Assembly (NCBI GenBank): GCA_963693315.1
Contig: OY856187.1
Span: 378,857,306-378,921,305 of the forward strand
Direction: 5' to 3'
Source: Diogma glabrata
Lineage: Eukaryota > Arthropoda > Insecta > Diptera > Cylindrotomidae
DNA length: 64,000 nt
The notes below the pieces were generated by a model. That model saw only the letters and a list, made by a program, of their open reading frames with translations, made no database searches and was not told the origin of the DNA. Below, piece by piece: positions 12,218 through 22,689 of this stretch. The position numbers were made by a program, and so were the translations under genes. The number at the start of each line of letters is the position of its first letter. The first letter of the stretch is position 1.

Positions 12218-12905
12218 ATGTATATTCAAAATAATCTGAAATGGAATAAACATGTCTTCAACCTCGCTAAATCTGCAATGCAAAAATTAGGATTCTTGAG
12301 TCGATATAAAAAATATTTCAATCCTGATCAAATTTTGCTAATCTTCAAGTCCTTTATTCGTCCATGTTTGGAATACTGCTGTCATGTTTGGGGAGGTGCT
12401 TGTCAGTCAACAATAAAATGTCTAGACTTTGTACAGAGAAAAGCAATACAGTTGATTGGGAATACCGAACTAACGGACCAGCTTGATTCACTCCAGCACA
12501 GAAGAAATGTGGTTGAATTGTCAATCTATTATAAATATAACTTTAGCGAATTCTCCTCTAAGGAAATTCAAAATGTCCTTCCATCGTGTGCGCAGTATAA
12601 TCGACAAACCAGAGCTACCGAGTTATCTCATCCATTTGTTGTACAAATACCTCGTTGTAGAACTGTGTCATTCCAGAACGACTATTTTAATAGAGTGGCC
12701 AAATTGTGGAATGCCCTCCTATTTATTTCCCGATGAATTTTCCCCTCAGGCATTTAAAGAAAATGTCCATCATAATTTAAAACAATTAGTATAGATATCC
12801 CTACATCCCTTTATAGTGGACATGGTACCTTCGGATATTCAAAGAGTATGAATAATGAATATTTCATATTCAGTGTGCAAAACATGTCTAACTAATTAAT
12901 AAAAA
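12218..12905 (+). pseudogene. 5'-truncated LINE (CR1/Jockey-type) C-terminal fragment with 3' UTR
   Basis: The reading frame from 12218 carries the region downstream of the reverse transcriptase fingers/palm in CR1/Jockey-group LINEs: a KLGFLSRYKKYF segment, then FIRPCLEYCCHVWGG (the typical 'I-x-P-x-L-E-Y-x-x-x-V-W' block), then QRKAIQLI and finally RVAKLWNA. After that the frame breaks (stop at 12736). The expected ending 'LFPDEFSPQAFKENV' is found in another frame, finishing at 12794, so there is a frameshift around 12712-12720. Everything upstream of the thumb is missing, as expected of 5' truncation during target-primed reverse transcription. The 3' UTR contains CTTCGGATATTCAAAGA, which is shared with the minus-strand LINE tail at 38690-38890, so both are the same or sister families. 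Dead copy. Confidence 0.85.
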
Positions 12906-12985
12906 AAATGTATAATATCTGCTCGTCTGAATTTTAAGTACTCGTGACGCTCTTGTTTAAGATTTAATTTTCGTTTAGGATATTA

Positions 12986-14150
12986 TAGACTAAGAGCCAG
13001 CGACAGCCAGACCTTCGTTATTTTATAAAAGCTGAAAGTTTTCCTGCACATGACCCATACATTGATAGGAACGATCCTCAATTATGAAGTTTGGATCATC
13101 GTGGCTTTGGCAGGTAGAAGGTAGCAAAGGTGCATAAAATGAATCCAAAGTTTCGTGAAAGTATAAAGTGTAATTTTTTTATATTTGCTTCAGGATAGTA
13201 TTAGAAATCACGACGTCCATTGCCAGACACTTACTATAGTGGCAACCCCCTGCCAGACACCCTTTAACTTCAATAAATTGTAATTAAACTTTCGTCATAG
13301 TATAAAAGCTGAATTTTATATATGTTACTTGGGGAGCTATCAGAAGACATTTTCTTAGCAGCCAGACAGTTTCGATACTGTTTACATCTTACCAGACAAG
13401 TTGAAAGTGTGCCGTACTTCAAAAATGGTAATTAAACTTACGTTAAAGTATAAAAGCTGAATTTTATATATGTTACTTGGGAAGCTATCAGAAGATATTT
13501 TCTTAGCAGCCAGACAGTTTCGATACTGTTTACATCTTGCCAGACAAGTTGAAAGTGTGCAATAAATTGTAATTAAACTTTCGTCATAGTATAAAAGCTG
13601 AATTTTATATATGTTACTTGGGAAGCTATCAGAAGATATTTTCTTAGCAGCCAGACAGTTTCGATACTGTTTACAACTTGCCAGACAAGTTGAAAGTGTG
13701 CAATAAATTGTAATTAAACTTTCGTCATAGTATAAAAGCTGAATTTTATATATGTTACTTGGGAAACTATCAGAAGATATTTTCTTAGCAGCCAGACAGT
13801 TTCGATACTGTTTACATCTTGCCAGACGTACTTCTGCTGTACTTCGTGTGCCGTACTTCAATAAATTGTAATTAAACTTACGTTAAAATATAAAAGCTGA
13901 ATTTTATATATGTTACTTGGAAAACGATCAGAAGATATTTTCTTAGCAGCCAGACAGTTTCGATACTGTTTACAACTTGCCAGACCAGTTGAAAGTGTGC
14001 AATAAATTGTAATTAAACTTACGTTAAAGTATAAAAGCTGAATTTTATATATGTTACTTGGGAAGCTATCAGAAGTTATTTTCTTAGCAGCCAGACAGTT
14101 CCGATACTGTTTAAATTTTGCAGACCAGTTGAAAGTGTGCTCTTGGGGTG
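12986..14150 (+). repeat. Left foldback arm of element A with 141-bp subrepeats
   Basis: After about 280 bp of unique terminal sequence (two GCCAGAC motifs near 13230 and 13252), the arm has about six direct subrepeats. They start at about 13272, 13424, 13561, 13702, 13860 and 14003. Each contains TAATTAAACTT[AT]CGT, TATAAAAGCTGAATTTTATA, ATATGTTACTTGGGAAGC, TATTTTCTTAGCAGCCAGAC, AGTTTCGATACTGTTTACA and CTTGCCAGAC. The recurring GCCAGAC heptamer occurs twice per unit and also close to the terminus, so it is a candidate transposase-binding site. The 141-bp unit is a multiple of three, which keeps spurious frames open. Confidence 0.9.
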
Positions 14151-14447
14151 AGCGCGAGGCAATACACATACAAGCTGATGCGAGTGAGATAGTTTATAAT
14201 ATTATAACTTTGATGTTAATAAATCAATAAAAAGTAAAACTAATAATTCAATAAATAATGTTTTATAGCTTTATAAACTTTGTTTTTAAAATTCAGTATA
14301 ATTAACGATATTTTAAACAATTGTTTTAGAGTTCAGAAGTCCAATAAAAAAAATAGTTTTATTATATGCATATAGCATAGCCATCGTACACAAAATAAAA
14401 AAATATGGTTTTATTAAATGCATTATTTAAAAAAATAGTTAATGATT

Positions 14448-15037
14448 TTAATAGTCTTCATCGTTGTTGCTGATATCTTCGTCACTACTACTCCAGTCCG
14501 TGGTCTGATTGTTTTCCATATCGCCTTTTCCGTCAGTTTCTGTAAAAATTTAACCAAATTAATACAATGATTAATAGTTTCAAATTTATGTATAATAATT
14601 TAAAGTCATAATTGCATACCTGATGGAGCTTTTAGAGAATCACTGACAAAATTTGGCGATTGATCCCCTTGAAACCATTTAAAACGGAATTGATTATTTT
14701 CCTGTACCCAACCATTACTTTCTGGTTGAAATGTGGTGGGATTTTTCAAGTGGGCATTATTCCAAATAGAACATATATAATTTGTTCGCTGAAATTGTTG
14801 TAAAAGCTCGCTTCTACAAGGTGATAGAGTACTAGCATCGAAATTTCGCAAGTTTTTTTGGCTAAAAGTTTCGTTCACATCTGAGACCGTATACGAATCG
14901 ATGAACATTTGAACTCGAGCAGCATCAACATACATCTCACCAGAATTGTATACCTTGCATATAAATCTCTCTATAATATGAAAAATGTTTTGTTGTTCAT
15001 CATTATGTTCAAATAATTCGCTCCCACCAAACTTCAT
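14448..15037 (-). CDS. Foldback element A gene: two-exon protein of unknown function
   Basis: Exon 1 runs from an ATG at 15037 down to 14620 and exon 2 from 14539 to a TAA at 14448-14450. The 80-bp intron has a CAG|GTATGC donor and a TTTTTACAG|AAA acceptor. The splice is phase 1 and joins the frames without a stop, giving about 169 residues. The protein has a helical N-terminal part with an IIERFICKVY segment, then SELLQQFQRT, then the pattern CSIW-NAH-x(4)-T-x(4)-PE-x(2)-GW-x(7)-F-x-WF-x-G-x-QSP. The last exon is acidic (SSSDEDI, NNDEDY). I cannot name the family. The W/GW/WF pattern loosely recalls a C-terminal module of some transposon-borne proteins, but no catalytic motif (DDE, HUH, tyrosine recombinase) is visible. 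Element B has a homologue with the same intron position. An upstream exon in the arm cannot be excluded. Confidence 0.65.
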
Positions 15038-15094
15038 GAACGCTTTTCGTAAACAGTATCAAAATTGTCTGGCTGCCAAGAAAATATCCTGATA

Positions 15095-15743
15095 GTAGGC
15101 ATGGAGGGATCTGTTTTTATTAATTTGTTAATTTTTTTCTATTTTTTGATCCACGGGTGTGACAACCCCGCGCACTCCAGTCCCTGTTATTGGCACATGA
15201 GTTAACGTGAGATATCACATACCACTGGCAATAGCAGTGAGATATCACTAGCCAAGGTGATATCTTAGGGGTGCTGGCGGATGAACTGTATTCAGTCAAC
15301 GGTAGCACCCTCAATCTTAGCTAATGAATATTCCTTGATGCTGGAACGCTGTAGCTTGCTCGAAGAAACGAGATTTCATATAACTATATATCTGAGTTTT
15401 AATCATTGAAAAATATACTGCGTCCCATAATCAAGGATTATGCCATTAGCTGGACTATTGGTAAACCAATTTTAGTTTTGTTCCTGCAAATTTTTAAAAC
15501 AAATTTGCTTTTTATCTCTTATTTTATTTTTATTTTCCCTATCCTATCACGAAATATTGGCCTATGTCATATTTTATATGTGATAGAATTTATAGTTTAG
15601 TTGTCCATTATTTAACAAAAAATATTAAAAAAACAAAAAAAAAAAGATTTGCGTCCATTAACATCCTTAGAACGCATGTTGTTGTGGGACCTTGGTCTTA
15701 AAAGGTTTTTATGTGTTGTTGTGACACATATTGTAATGCCTAC
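15095..15743 (-). mobile_element. MITE-like family M, copy 3, inserted in element A
   Basis: Inverted termini GTAGGCAT (15095-15102) and ATGCCTAC (15736-15743) are flanked by TA on both sides, suggesting a TA target. It interrupts a 141-bp subrepeat of element A, which reads CTGATA before it and resumes with AGTAAC after 15780. A 37-bp A-rich leftover follows the right terminus. It is the best preserved of the three copies and contains a GTGAGATATCAC pair bracketing CATACCACTGGCAATAGCA (15211-15248). It has no coding capacity. Confidence 0.7.
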
Positions 15744-15780
15744 TACACATCACATTTTATTAAAAAAAAAAAAAAAAAAA

Positions 15781-16702
15781 AGTAACTTATATAAAGTTCA
15801 GCTTTTATACTTTAACGTAAGTTTAATTACAGTTTATTGCACATTTTTAACTGGTCTGGCAAGATGTAAACAGTATCGAAACTGTCTGGCTGCTAAGAAA
15901 ATATCTTCTGATAGCTTCCCAAGTAACATATATAAAATTCAGCTTTTATATTTTAACGTAAGTTTAATTACCATTTTTGAAGTACGGCACACTTTCAACT
16001 TGTCTGGTACGATGTAATCAGTATCGAAGCTGTCTGGCTGCTAAGAAAATATCTTCTGATAGCTTCCCAAGTAACATATATAAAATTCAGCTTTTATACT
16101 TTAACGTAAGTTTAATTACAATTTATTGCACACTTTCAACTTGTCTGGCAAGATGTAAACAGTATCGAAACTGTCTGGCTGCTAAGAAAATATCTTCTGA
16201 TACCTTCCCAAGTAACATATATAAAATTCAGCTTTTGTACTTTAACGAAAGTTTAATTACCCTTTTTGTAGTACGGCACACTTTCAACTTGTCTGGTAAG
16301 ATGTAAACAGTATCGAAACTGTCTGGCTGCTAAGAAAATATCTTCTGATAGCTTCTCAAGTAACATATATAAAATTCAGCTTTTATACTATGACGAAAGT
16401 TTAATTACAATTTATTGAAGTTAAAGGGTGTCTGGCAGGGGGTTGCCACTGTAGTAAGTGTCTGGCAATGGACGTCGTGATTTCTAATACTATCCTGAAG
16501 CAAATATAAAAAAATTACACTTTATACTTTCACGAAACTTTGGATTCATTTTATGCACCTTTGCTACCTTCTACCTGCCAAAGCCACGATGATCCAAGCT
16601 TCATAATTGAGGATCGGTTCTACCAATGTGTGGGTCATGCGCAGGAAAACTTTCAGCTTTTATAAAATAACGAAGGTCTGGCTGTCGCTGGCTCTCGGTC
16701 TA
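15781..16702 (-). repeat. Right foldback arm of element A
   Basis: The inverse of the left arm: about five subrepeats (15781-16420), then the unique terminal part. Landmarks appear in mirrored order: GTCTGGCAGGGGGTTGCCAC, AATGGACGTCGTGATTTCTA, GCAAATATAAAAAAATTACA, TGCCAAAGCCACGATGATCC and the terminus at 16702. A further single subrepeat remnant lies at 15045-15093, on the other side of the inserted MITE, so the arm originally began there. Confidence 0.9.
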
Positions 16703-16705
16703 TTA

Positions 16706-17392
16706 CTATCATTCTGAGCTCGTTATAATTTTATATGAATTTCAGTGACCAACAAAAATAAAATGAGATGCATTCAAAATTGACAAAATTGAAAGATTTT
16801 ATAGCGATCTAAACCGAAACAATTTCTACAGCCACTCAAGGTTTACTCAATTTATTTTATAAATTTTAAATATTTAATAGTTTTACCATACTCATATAAT
16901 TAATATTCATATTGATGAAACCATTTTAAGTCACATATAACTTTTAAAAGTAACTTTTTGATTATATATCCTACCACGTTAGTTCCTTCGAAAACATTTT
17001 TATTTCAACAGACATTGTATGCTTACGTGTCAAAACCAATACTCTACAAGATCAGGTTCAAGAGAAAATTGTTTCATAATTTTAAAATTAAAAAACTTGT
17101 TTAAAAATCACAAACCAAAATATATGAACATCAATGACCATGAAATACAAATAATAAAAATCATCAAAGGTCTGTTGTTTTTGTAAGGTAGAAGGAACTA
17201 TGTTGTAATACTTACAAAAACAGTTATTTTTAGTATCAAGTTGATATTTAATAGCTTACCGATGGTAGTTCATCGATAATAGAAAAACATTTCATTTTTG
17301 AATGAAAAACAGCAAATACGAACGTCTCCATATTTCACTAATGAATCAATTGGGAATTTTTTCAATTTGATTTTACTCATAGTTTCATCTAT
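16706..17392. other. No recognisable gene
   Basis: AT-rich flank between element A and the Helitron. No ORF or repeat of note. Confidence 0.5.
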
Positions 17393-17570
17393 CTATCTAT
17401 ATAAATCTATATAAATAAAAATGTAAATGTTCGTTTGTTCAAAATAGGTAATCTCCGAAAGTACTTGATCGAATGTTTTGAAATTTGGACACAACGTATT
17501 CGCATTCGAATACAGGAAGGTTTTTACAAAGTTTTTTTTTTTTTTAATTTTTTTTTTTCGTTATACATAT

Positions 17571-18934
17571 TAGCAATTTCACGAAGATTCAACAACGTTT
17601 TGACTGGACCCTTTTTAATGTTGATTATTTTTTGTTTATAGATAGTCTTTGATAAATAAAAAATACAAGTTCTCTTAGAATTTTTTTTTTCGACCAGGGG
17701 TCTTCACAGGGTGCCCCTCAATTTTTGTTATTTTGTGATGTGAGTGCATTTTGACGAGCGATTGTAGAAAAACTACTCAATCGATTTTCATAAATGATAT
17801 GTCGTTGAATAGGTATTAGAACAAAGTTTTTAAAAATGTACACTGTTAATTTTTTGAAATAATTTTTAACGGTTTAACATAAGAAAAAAATGGTGTAATT
17901 GAAAAAAAGATGGCATAGCCTTTTTTTTTTTTTTTTAAACTAAATTGAAGCTTATTTTATATCTAACAACTTGTGAAAGTTTAGGACTAACATCATTTTT
18001 TGTTTTAGAGATAAAATTCGTTGTGCATATGACTGTCGGGAATCAGTTTTTTTTGTTCTGAAGGAAAATTATAAAAATGGCGATTTTTAGATTCAGATTT
18101 TTTTTTATGTTAAATATCAAATATTTTATTATTAAATGAACTTTTTAAAAAGCAATTTCAGTCAAGTTCAGCAAAATTTTGCGACATTTTGACTCGACCC
18201 TTTTTAATTTGGTTTATTTTGGTCTATATTTAAAAAAATTCTACTTGAAGCCGTATTTTTCATTTATCAAAGGCTATCTATAAACTAAAAATAAACCAAA
18301 TTAAAAAGGGTCGAGTCAAAATGTCGCAAAATTTTGCTGAACTTGACTGAAATTGCTTTTTAAAAAGTTCATTTAATAATAAAATATTTGATATTTAACA
18401 TAAAAAAAAATTTGAGTCAAAAAATCGCCATTTTTATAATTTTCCTTCAGAACAAAAAAAACTGATTCACGACAGTCATATGCACAACGAATTTTATCTC
18501 TAAAACAAAAAATGATGCTAGTCCTAAACTTTCACAAGTTTTTAGATATAAAATAAGCTTCAATTTAGTTTAAAAAAAAAAAAAAGGCTATGCCATCTTT
18601 TTTTCAATTGCACCATTTTTTTCTTATGTTACACCGTTAAAAATTATTTCAAAAAATTAACAGTGTACATTTTTAAAAACTTTGTTCTAATACCTATTCA
18701 ACGACATATCATTTATAAAAATCGATTGAGTAGTTTTTCTACAATCGCTCGTCAAAATGCACTCACATCACAAAATAACAAAAATTGAGGGGCACCCTGT
18801 GAAGACCCCTGGTCGAAAAAAAAATTCTTAGAGAACTTGTATTTTTTATTTATCAAAGACTATCTATAAACAAAAAATAATCAAAATTAAAAAGGGTCAA
18901 GTCAAAACGTTGTTGAATCTTCGTGAAATTGCTC
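17571..18934. mobile_element. Palindromic element P, copy 1
   Basis: A 1364-bp near-perfect palindrome with arms of roughly 680 bp. The left end is TAGCAATTTCACGAAGATTC, the right end its complement finishing GAAATTGCTC, and ATAT lies outside both ends (17567-17570 and 18935-18938), suggesting a 4-bp duplication. The arms have an AGTTCTCTTAGAATT block, a GGGGTCTTCACAGGGTGCCCC block, ATCGATTGAGTAGTTTTTC-type sequence and, near the centre, TTTGCGACATTTTGACTCGA. No ORF spans it. A second copy of the same length lies at 43533-46183. It sits inside the Helitron. Confidence 0.9.
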
Positions 18935-18938
18935 ATAT

Positions 18939-19849
18939 GTATATGTTTTACAACGTAGGCTGTCAACAATTACAAGTGTCTCACCTGCTTTATTCTCAAA
19001 TCACTCAACTTTATGGTCGATTTTAACTTCATGCTCAATTTAATCGTTTCGTATAGTGATAGGCCCAAAGATTATTTTATCTAATTTGTAAGCCAATAAG
19101 GTTGCAACGTGTTCTCCTTGCGGTAGGACTGTCCCCGGTAAGAGTAAAAATGTCCTCAGTTCTCATTTACTACAAAAATATTCTCCTTGAAGCAATCTGT
19201 AATACAATATTTTACACTGAACAAAATAGATCTTTTTGCTACACATTTCTCCCAATAAACATATGGATCAGGAAAATAAAAAATCGTGATTGTACCTTTA
19301 CTTTACTTATATCAAGTAACTGATTATTAAAATTTGTGTCGCAAGGTTGGTAGCAATATCAATTAATTTACATTGCTCTATAATATATGTGAATATCTTT
19401 ACTTTTACTATATCGCACGATCAGGTGGTGTACCATTGTTTTAGCAATTTTGGATTCAATCCACCGTTAAACATCTGTTTTTTTTCAATAACTTTGTTAC
19501 TAATTATCTGTTCTTAGTATTATAAATGAAATAACTGATCTGCATATTATTTGTGATTGTTATAAATTAAAGCATTTGGCTACAGAAAACTTACCATTTT
19601 GAAGGAAATTTAAATATATAAAACAGTACTGTGCATGAATAACTAACTAACAACTAGCGCATATTGATTTTTATGAAAGTGCCAACGAATCAGATGGTAA
19701 GTTTAGCTGTATTTCTGAGTACTTAAAAACATTAAATTTAAGTGATTCGAGTGTAGCAATAGCATTGAAGGCCGATAACATCAATACGAATTTGCATGCT
19801 ATCATCCATCATAAATAAATAAAAGGATTACAGAAGTAATTGTCGTATG
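18939..19849. other. No gene; Helitron interior
   Basis: Lies between P1 and the helicase remnant. Short ORFs such as 19102-19323 show no homology I recognise. It is presumably degenerate Helitron sequence. Confidence 0.4.
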
Positions 19850-21236
19850 TGCAATCAAATATTCCAAAGCTAACGTTTGAACAAAAAACAATTTACGATC
19901 AACTAATGCAAAATGTTGATTACGGGGTTGGAGGAATCTTTTTCTTGGATGCGCCAGGAGGAACTGGCAAAACGTTTCTAATCTGATTGATTCTAGCAGT
20001 AATTCGATCGCAAAATAGTATAGCTTTAGCTCTTGCGTCGTCCGGCATAGCTGCGACATTGCTACCAGTGGAAGAACTGCTCATTCCGCTTTGAAATTGC
20101 CATTAAACATGCAATTCATTGAAACGCCCACATGCAACATCTCCAAAGGATCGGGAATGGGAAAAGTATTGCAGAAATGTAAACTAATCATTTGGGATGA
20201 ATGCACAATGGCGCACAAAAAATTACTTGAAGCGCTTGATCGATCATTGCAAGATTTGCGTGGAAATACCAGACCATTTAGGAATGCATTAATATTGCTT
20301 GCAGGGGATTTCAGACAAACATTACCTGTAGTTCCCCGATCAACAACAGCGGATGAAATAAATGCTTGCCTCAAATATTCTACTTTGTGGCAACACGTAA
20401 AAAGGGTAAAATTAACTACAAACATGCGTGTTCTCCTCCAAAAAGATAAATCAGGTGAGATATTCTCAAATCAATTGCTGAGAATTGGTGACGGAAAGAT
20501 GCCGGTTGATTTAACAACAGGACGAATTTTATTGTCTCATAACTTCTGCAATTTAGTGTCATCAAAAGAGGAATTAATTGAAAAAGTATTTCCTGATATT
20601 CAAATTAATCATAAGAATCACGATTGGCTGAGTGAACGAATCATTCTTGCGGCCAAAAACAAAGACGTCAATGAACTTAACAGTTTAATTTTGTCTAATA
20701 TTCAAAGCGAGGAAGTCACATACAAGTCCGTCGACGATGTCATGGAAGCAGATGAAGCGGTTAACTATCCAACAGAATTTTTGTCTTAAATTACTTTATC
20801 TACCAGAGATGCCACCACATGTACTGCAATTAAAAATCAGCGTGCCAATCATCATGTTGCGTAATATCAATCTGCCAAAACATTGCAATGGCACGCGGCT
20901 CACAGTAAAAAAATTATTGAGCAACGTAGTAGAAGCAACAATCTTGAATGGACCTTTCAAAAGCGAAGATGTCCTCATTCCTCGCATACCTATGATACCA
21001 ACGGATATGCCATTTCAATTAAAAGATTGCAATTCCCAATTCGATTAGCATTTGCAATCACCATCAACAAAGCTCAGGGCCAAACATTGGAAGTATGTGG
21101 TTTAGATCTAGATAACGAATGTTTCTCACATGGACAATTATATGTTGCGTGTTCTAGAGTTGGCAAACCAGGCAATCTCTATATCCACACAGTCAATGGA
21201 TCAACAAGAAACATTGTATACCCTCAAGTATTATGA
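19850..21236 (+). pseudogene. Helitron Pif1-type helicase, 5'-truncated and broken
   Basis: The C-terminal helicase of an animal Helitron Rep-helicase. Visible motifs in order: FEQKTIYDQLM, Walker A DAPGGTGKTFLI (about 19950-19985), the motif Ia-like ALASSGIAATLL, Walker B LIIWDECTMAHK (about 20188-20222), LLAGDFRQTLPVV (about 20298-20335), TTNMRV, and at the end the conserved AFAITINKAQGQTL (about 21048-21088) and LYVACSRVGKPGNLYI. Lesions: a TGA directly after the Walker A segment (near 19984), a frame change near 20070, a stop at 20787-20789, and at least two more frame changes between 20790 and 21050. The Rep nuclease half is missing. It cannot make a working transposase. Confidence 0.9.
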
Positions 21237-21326
21237 AATAAAACATGAAAGGTGAGTGTTTTGTTTTCTTTATTTCTTATATTCAACTAGACTAAGCCAC
21301 TGCAACGCGTGGCCTGGTCCAGCTAG

Positions 21327-21868
21327 TTTAAATAATAAAATTCATTCACAAAATTCAAGTTTGAATGTTTTAAAGAAAATTTCTTAAAATGTCATTTCAA
21401 AATAGTAAGTTTTGCGTTTCATCATAATTCTATAGGTTTTTTTGTTGCAAAACTTAATTCCATCGAATATATTTTCAAGATTAATTGCTTTTAAATCTTT
21501 TAATTGCAATATTTTTAAATGAATGTTATTTAAATTTGAAGCTAGTGAATAGACGTACACAATTATGGTCAATTACACAATTATGAGGTCTCCCTTACTG
21601 GTAAGTAATTACTTACCGGCTGCATGATCGGTAAGTAATTACTTACCGACCAGTGATTTGTAAACGAAACTTACTATGTTTATTAACGAATCAGCAAACA
21701 TGCAAAATCGCCTGATCGTGCAAAAAATTATCAATAATCTTTGGTAATGTATTTGACTTAGCATAGTATGCTTTTCGTTTATTATCAAATAAATCAAAAC
21801 TTTCTTTACTAAAACATATTTGATAGTCTAATAATGGCCTTATACGAAGTTGAAGTTTACTATCAATT
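21327..21868. other. AT-rich spacer with two 18-bp palindromes
   Basis: No gene. It holds GGTAAGTAATTACTTACC at 21600-21617 and again at 21630-21647, each a perfect palindrome, with start points exactly 30 bp apart. See the finding on this pair. Confidence 0.7.
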
Positions 21869-21877
21869 GAATAAATT

Positions 21878-22500
21878 ACCTCTGTTCAGCTGGCCCCCCC
21901 ACCACGCAAAAATAAAAACAAAATTAGCTCAGAATTAGGAGCTATTTAGGAGCTTTCAGAAAACGCAAGAATAAAATTTTGAGCTCAACCCCCTAAGCAG
22001 AAATCTTCATTTGAAAGTGGGGGGGCTGAGTGAACGTTCACTCAGCCCCCCCCCCCCCCCACACCTTAAAAATAGCCGTAGGGGATCGTAAATAGGCTCA
22101 GAATTAGGAGCTATTTAGGAGCTCTTAAGGCTGTATACTTTTGATTTTAGAGCTCCACCCCTAATTCTTAAAACAACCCCAAAACAGGTTTGGCCCCCCC
22201 ACCATGCAAAAATCAAAAAAATTATATCTCAGAATTAGGAGCTATTTAGGAGCTTTCGAAAAACGCAAGAATAAAATTTTGAGCTCAACCCCCTAAGCAG
22301 AAATCTTCATTTGAAAATGGGGGAGCTGAGTGAACGTTCACTCAGCCCCCCCCACACCTTAAAAATAGCCGTAGGGGATCGTAAATAGGCTCAGAATTAG
22401 GAGCTATTTAGGAGCTCTTAAGGCTGTATACTTTTGATTTTAGAGCTCCACCCCTATTCTTAAAACCACCCCAAAACTAGTTTGAAATCGGAGATGACAC
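21878..22500 (+). repeat. Left terminal blocks of the giant foldback (2 copies)
   Basis: Two direct copies of a roughly 300-bp block containing AGCTCAGAATTAGGAGCTA, AAAATTTTGAGCTCAACC, a perfect palindrome CTGAGTGAACGTTCACTCAG walled by runs of G and C, TTAAAAATAGCCGTAGGGGA, and TAAGGCTGTATACTTTTGAT. The palindrome would form a very stable hairpin in each copy (about 22020-22065 and 22318-22355). Confidence 0.9.
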
Positions 22501-22689
22501 ATAAAAATAACATTAAATTAAAAATTTCTTTACTACATATAATTCTTGAATTAAAAAAACGTAAAAACAAGCAACTGTTTATTTATCAGTTGCAACCCTT
22601 TAGAAGAAAAACCACCCCTTGGGTCAAAAACGCATAAGGATTAACATACTTTCCTCGACACAAAAATATTTAAGGGTGCGGATAAAGTT

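Larger units (their letters stand above)
12986..16702 (-). mobile_element. Foldback element A (large-arm DNA transposon)
   Basis: A 3717-bp palindromic element. The left end TAGACTAAGAGCCAGCGACA (12986-) and the right end, read inward on the minus strand, TAGACCGAGAGCCAGCGACA (16702-) are near-identical inverted repeats. TTA lies directly outside both ends (12983-12985 and 16703-16705), consistent with a 3-bp target duplication. The arms are about 1.16 kb (left) and 0.92 kb (right) and contain tandem 141-bp subrepeats. Between them sit a small two-exon gene on the minus strand and a MITE (15095-15743) that landed in a subrepeat. The termini resemble those of element B (48160-50962). I do not recognise the superfamily. 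Confidence 0.85.
17393..21326 (+). mobile_element. Decayed Helitron, interrupted by palindromic element P1
   Basis: The left edge has the usual insect Helitron start, a TCTATCTATATAAA-type run followed by AAAAATGTAAATG and TTCGTTTGTTC; the exact first base among the TCTA repeats (about 17393-17406) is uncertain. The right edge is GCCAC, an 8-nt loop, GTGGC and then CTGGTCCAGCTAG before T, a canonical hairpin plus CTAG end at 21326. In between are a broken Pif1-type helicase on the plus strand and a 1364-bp palindromic insertion. No Rep (HUH) nuclease domain is recognisable, so most of the 5' coding half has been lost. Confidence 0.75.

Noticed and set aside
13382..16306. Repeated ORFs in the arms of element A encoding a roughly 47-residue repeated peptide (CKQYRNCLAAKK...)
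   Set aside because: They arise because the subrepeat is 141 bp, a multiple of three. They appear in both arms in mirrored orientation and include candidate protein-binding motifs, with no start or splice context.
12986..16705. A TA target duplication (Tc1/mariner style) for elements A and B
   Set aside because: TA does border both, but the next three bases outside also match in both cases (TTA and AAT). A terminal TA within the element plus a 3-bp duplication fits better. More copies are needed to be certain.
20081..20425. Minus-strand ORFs over the helicase (19802-20059, 20081-20425, 20796-20987)
   Set aside because: Shadows of the plus-strand helicase pseudogene.
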